Assembly (NCBI RefSeq): GCF_014201095.1
Contig: NZ_JACHDN010000001.1
Location: forward strand, 2,170,001 to 2,234,000
Length of the DNA: 64,000 bases
DNA from: Cellulomonas hominis
Lineage (GTDB): Bacteria; Actinomycetota; Actinomycetes; Actinomycetales; Cellulomonadaceae
Direction of reading: 5' to 3'
Part shown: positions 61,555 through 64,000 of the stretch, one piece after another
Layout of the letters: the number at the start of each line of letters is the position of its first letter
Numbering within the stretch: the stretch's first letter is position 1
Made by a program: the position numbers and the translations under genes
Notes under the pieces: generated by a model
What the model saw: only the letters and a program-made list of their open reading frames with translations
Database searches by the model: none
Told to the model about the DNA's origin: nothing

Positions 61555-61645
61555 GCCCTCCCGCGCCCGCGCACCCCCGCACCCCGCACCACCCCCGGCG
61601 CACGCCGACGTCCTCGGCGCGCCCACGAGACCCCCAAGGCAGGTC

Positions 61646-62731
61646 ATGAGCCAGGTCAACCACGCGTCCGTCGCGACCGTCCCCTACGCGCTGCGGCGGC
61701 TCGGCACGATCATGGAGCCCGAGCCCGGCAACCCGCTGGAGGCGGAGGGCGTCCTCAACCCCGGCACCGCGTGGGGCCCGGACGGCGAGCTCTACCTGTT
61801 CCCGCGCCTGGTCTCGGCGGGCAACGTCTCCCGGATCGGGCGGGCGCGGGTCGTCGTCGCCGACGGGGTCCCGGTGGGCGTCGAGCGCCTGGGCGTCGTG
61901 CTCTCCCCGGACGAGGGCTGGGAGCACGGGCGGCAGAACGCCGGCGTCGAGGACCCGCGGATCACGTTCGTCGAGCCGCTCGGCCTGCACGTCATGACCT
62001 ACGTCGCGTACGGGCCGCTGGGCCCGCGCCCCGCGCTCGCGGTCTCCGAGGACACGGCCACCTGGCGGCGCCTCGGCCCGATCCGGTTCGGGTACCGGCC
62101 CGAGCTCAGCACCGACCTCAACCTGTTCCCGAACAAGGACATCGTGTTCTTCCCCGAGCTCGTGCCCGGCCCCGACGGCCGGCCCGCGCTCGCGCTGCTG
62201 CACCGCCCGATGTGGGACCTGGACTGGCTGCGCCCGGGCGAGGGCGCCCCCACGCCGGCCGGGATCGACGACGACCGGCCCTCGATGTGGATCGGCTTCG
62301 TGGACCTCGAGGCCGTGCGTCGGGACCTGTCGGCGCTGACGCACGTCGAGCACGCCTCGATGCTCGCGGCGCCCGTCATGCCCTTCGAGGAGTCCAAGAT
62401 CGGCGGCGGCCCCGCGCCGCTGCGGGTGCCGGAGGGCTGGCTGGTGCTGCACCACGGCGTGACCGGTGCCGACGTCAAGGGCTTCGAGCTCGCGTACGGC
62501 GCGCGGTACACCGCCGGGGCGATGCTCCTGGACCCCGCCGACCCGCGCCGGGTCCTCGCGCGGACCCCCGAGCCGCTGCTCGTCCCGGAGACGGACGCCG
62601 AGCTCGAGGGCACGCTCGGCAACGTCGTCTTCCCGACGGCCGTCGAGCGGATCGGCGACCGCTGGTTCGTGTTCTACGGCATGGCGGACTCCCGGATCGG
62701 CGTCGCCGAGCTGGTACGGGACGAGGGCTGA
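61646..62731 (+). CDS. Glycoside hydrolase family 130 (mannoside phosphorylase-type)
   Basis: 361 aa five-bladed propeller enzyme. Family motifs: GVLNPGTAWGPDGELYLFPR, the NAGVEDPRITFVEPLG block bearing the EDPR catalytic and phosphate-side residues, LFPNKDIVFFPEL, and GGGPAPLRVPEGWLVLHHGV. GH130 enzymes phosphorolyse beta-1,4- or beta-1,2-mannosides to mannose-1-phosphate. No signal peptide, so it acts on sugars imported by the ABC system. Linkage specificity cannot be told from sequence by eye. The ManA gene follows after one base, consistent with mannose metabolism. Confidence 0.9.
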   Translation: MSQVNHASVATVPYALRRLGTIMEPEPGNPLEAEGVLNPGTAWGPDGELYLFPRLVSAGNVSRIGRARVVVADGVPVGVERLGVVLSPDEGWEHGRQNAGVEDPRITFVEPLGLHVMTYVAYGPLGPRPALAVSEDTATWRRLGPIRFGYRPELSTDLNLFPNKDIVFFPELVPGPDGRPALALLHRPMWDLDWLRPGEGAPTPAGIDDDRPSMWIGFVDLEAVRRDLSALTHVEHASMLAAPVMPFEESKIGGGPAPLRVPEGWLVLHHGVTGADVKGFELAYGARYTAGAMLLDPADPRRVLARTPEPLLVPETDAELEGTLGNVVFPTAVERIGDRWFVFYGMADSRIGVAELVRDEG

Positions 62732-62732
62732 C

Positions 62733-63905
62733 GTGTACCGGCTCGACAACCCGGTCCGCCGCTACGCGTGGGGCTCGACGACGCTGGTCCAGCAGCTGCG
62801 CGCGCAGCCGCTGGACGGCCGCCCGGTGGCGGAGGTGTGGATCGGTGCGCACCCCGACGACCCCTCGGTCGCGGACGGCACCGGGCGCCGCGTCCCGCTG
62901 GACGCGCTGATCGCCGACCGGCCCGAGACGATGCTCGGGCGGCGGGTGCTCGAGGTCGCCGGCCCGCGCCTGCCGTACCTGACGAAGATCCTCGCGGCCG
63001 CGCACCCGCTGTCGGTGCAGGTGCACCCGGACGCGGCCCAGGCCGAGGCCGGGTACGCCGAGCAGGAGCGGCGCGGGGTGCCGCGGGACGACCCGGCGCG
63101 GACGTACCGGGACCGCTCGCACAAGCCGGAGGTCGTCTACGCGCTGACCCCGTTCGAGCTGCTCAGCGGGCTGCGGGAGCCCGAGCAGGCGGCGAAGCTG
63201 GTCGCCGAGCTCGACGTGCCCGCGCTGGACCCGCTGGTCGCCCTCCTGCGGGGCGACGCCGCGGGACCCCCGCACCGCGCCGCGTTCGGGTGGCTGCTCG
63301 GTCAGCGCGCCGCCGACGCCCCGTGGGTCCGGGAGGTCGCCGCCGTCGCCCGGCAGGCCGCGGGTTCCCGCCCGGAGCTCGACGTCGTCCGCGGCCTGGC
63401 GGCGCGGTTCCCCGGGGACCCGGCCCTGCTCGCGCCGCTGCTGCTCAACTACGAGCGGCTCGAGCCGGGGCAGGCGATCTACACCGCGCCCGGCACGCTG
63501 CACGCCTACCTCGGCGGGATGGCGGTCGAGGTGATGGCCGCGTCGGACAACGTGCTGCGCGCCGGCCTCACCGGCAAGCACGTGGACGTCGACGAGGTGC
63601 TGGCCGTGACCGACTTCAGCCCCCGCCTGACCGGCTTCCTCCGCCCGGTGCGCGTGGCCCCCGGGGTCGTGGACCTCGTGCCGCCGGTCCCGGACTTCGT
63701 GCTGCGGGTCGTCACCGCCCGGGCGGGCGACGACCTCGCGGGGCCTGCCGACGGGCCGCGGGTCGTGGTCTGCGTCGAGGGCGAGGTGCGGGTCGCGGCG
63801 GCCGACGCCGTGCGGCTGCAGCCCGGCGAGGCGGTGTTCGTGCCGGACGCCGACGGGCCCCTGACGATCTCCGGCCACGGCACCGCGGTGGTCGCCGCCG
63901 CCTGA
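62733..63905 (+). CDS. manA: Mannose-6-phosphate isomerase, class I
   Basis: 390 aa zinc enzyme converting mannose-6-phosphate to fructose-6-phosphate. VRRYAWGSTTLVQQL at the N-terminus, KILAAAHPLSVQVHPD (Gln and His zinc ligands), SHKPEVVYALTPFELLSGLR (Glu ligand), and APGTLHAYLGGMAVEVMAAS (His ligand) are the class I cupin motifs. GTG 62733 lies one base past the GH130 stop. It channels mannose released by the GH130 enzyme into glycolysis, assuming phosphorylation by another enzyme. Confidence 0.94.
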   Translation: MYRLDNPVRRYAWGSTTLVQQLRAQPLDGRPVAEVWIGAHPDDPSVADGTGRRVPLDALIADRPETMLGRRVLEVAGPRLPYLTKILAAAHPLSVQVHPDAAQAEAGYAEQERRGVPRDDPARTYRDRSHKPEVVYALTPFELLSGLREPEQAAKLVAELDVPALDPLVALLRGDAAGPPHRAAFGWLLGQRAADAPWVREVAAVARQAAGSRPELDVVRGLAARFPGDPALLAPLLLNYERLEPGQAIYTAPGTLHAYLGGMAVEVMAASDNVLRAGLTGKHVDVDEVLAVTDFSPRLTGFLRPVRVAPGVVDLVPPVPDFVLRVVTARAGDDLAGPADGPRVVVCVEGEVRVAAADAVRLQPGEAVFVPDADGPLTISGHGTAVVAAA

Positions 63906-63985
63906 GCCTCCTCCCGCGGCCGCTCCCTGGCGCCCGCCACCACCGCCCGGTGCGGCCACGCACCGCGCGTCTCGACAGATCAGCG

Positions 63986-64000
63986 AAGGAGCTGGACGTG
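63986..64000 (+). promoter_or_regulatory. Ribosome binding site and probable start codon of a gene leaving the window
   Basis: AAGGAG at 63986-63991 is followed after six bases by GTG at 63998-64000, the last three bases of the window. The spacing suits translation initiation, so another gene of the manno-oligosaccharide locus probably begins here. Confidence 0.55.

Overview
The window is very GC-rich, with GTG starts, leaderless promoters, ATGA/GTGA start-stop overlaps, LAxTG cell-wall sorting signals and many LacI-controlled sugar loci. This points to a high-GC Gram-positive actinobacterium, most likely a cellulomonad-type soil or plant-polysaccharide degrader (Cellulomonadaceae/Promicromonosporaceae). 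That placement is inference from style and content, not from a marker gene. I see no rRNA, tRNA, CRISPR array or complete insertion sequence.

Accessory end (1-8,270). The window opens inside a MobF-type relaxase fused to a RecD/TraA-like helicase and a DnaG-like TOPRIM primase, so the left edge belongs to a conjugative plasmid or integrated element. A DUF2971 gene follows. Then comes a minus-strand set joined by stop-start overlaps: a small cysteine-containing protein (frameshifted), a CPTC glutaredoxin-like protein, a prim-pol primase (two compensating frameshifts) and a 33-codon ORF. Just downstream is a two-gene unit of a small protein plus an AbiEii-like nucleotidyltransferase. The module looks partly decayed.

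Catabolic core (8,280-43,650). First is an MHS-type transporter divergent from a FAD-dependent oxidoreductase and an IclR regulator, with two candidate IclR sites between them. After a pseudogene stretch comes a fructan-like locus: LacI, a family-5 ABC importer (binding protein, two permeases, two ATPases), a canonical GH32, a GH32-like enzyme and a PfkB kinase. A second promoter with two LacI-type operators drives another GH32-like enzyme, a family-1 ABC importer (binding protein, two permeases) and a second LacI. An SDR/XRE divergent pair separates this from an apparent 11-gene nucleoside-type operon: GntR, BMP binding protein, double ATPase, two permeases, isochorismatase-fold hydrolase, PfkB kinase, nucleoside phosphorylase, SIS isomerase, aldehyde dehydrogenase and alcohol dehydrogenase.

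Envelope and signalling region (43,770-57,000). This holds a ThuA-like protein, a two-component system next to a MacB/FtsX-like ABC exporter, two LAxTG-anchored surface proteins (one a seven-repeat RCC1 protein, one with a Pro/Glu/Asp stalk), a TetR and VOC pair, a LiaF-like membrane protein and a PPK2 polyphosphate kinase.

Manno-oligosaccharide locus (57,049-64,000). A LacI regulator is divergent from a family-1 ABC importer, a GH130 phosphorylase and a class I mannose-6-phosphate isomerase. Operators overlap both divergent promoters. The window ends on the ribosome binding site and probable start codon of one more gene.
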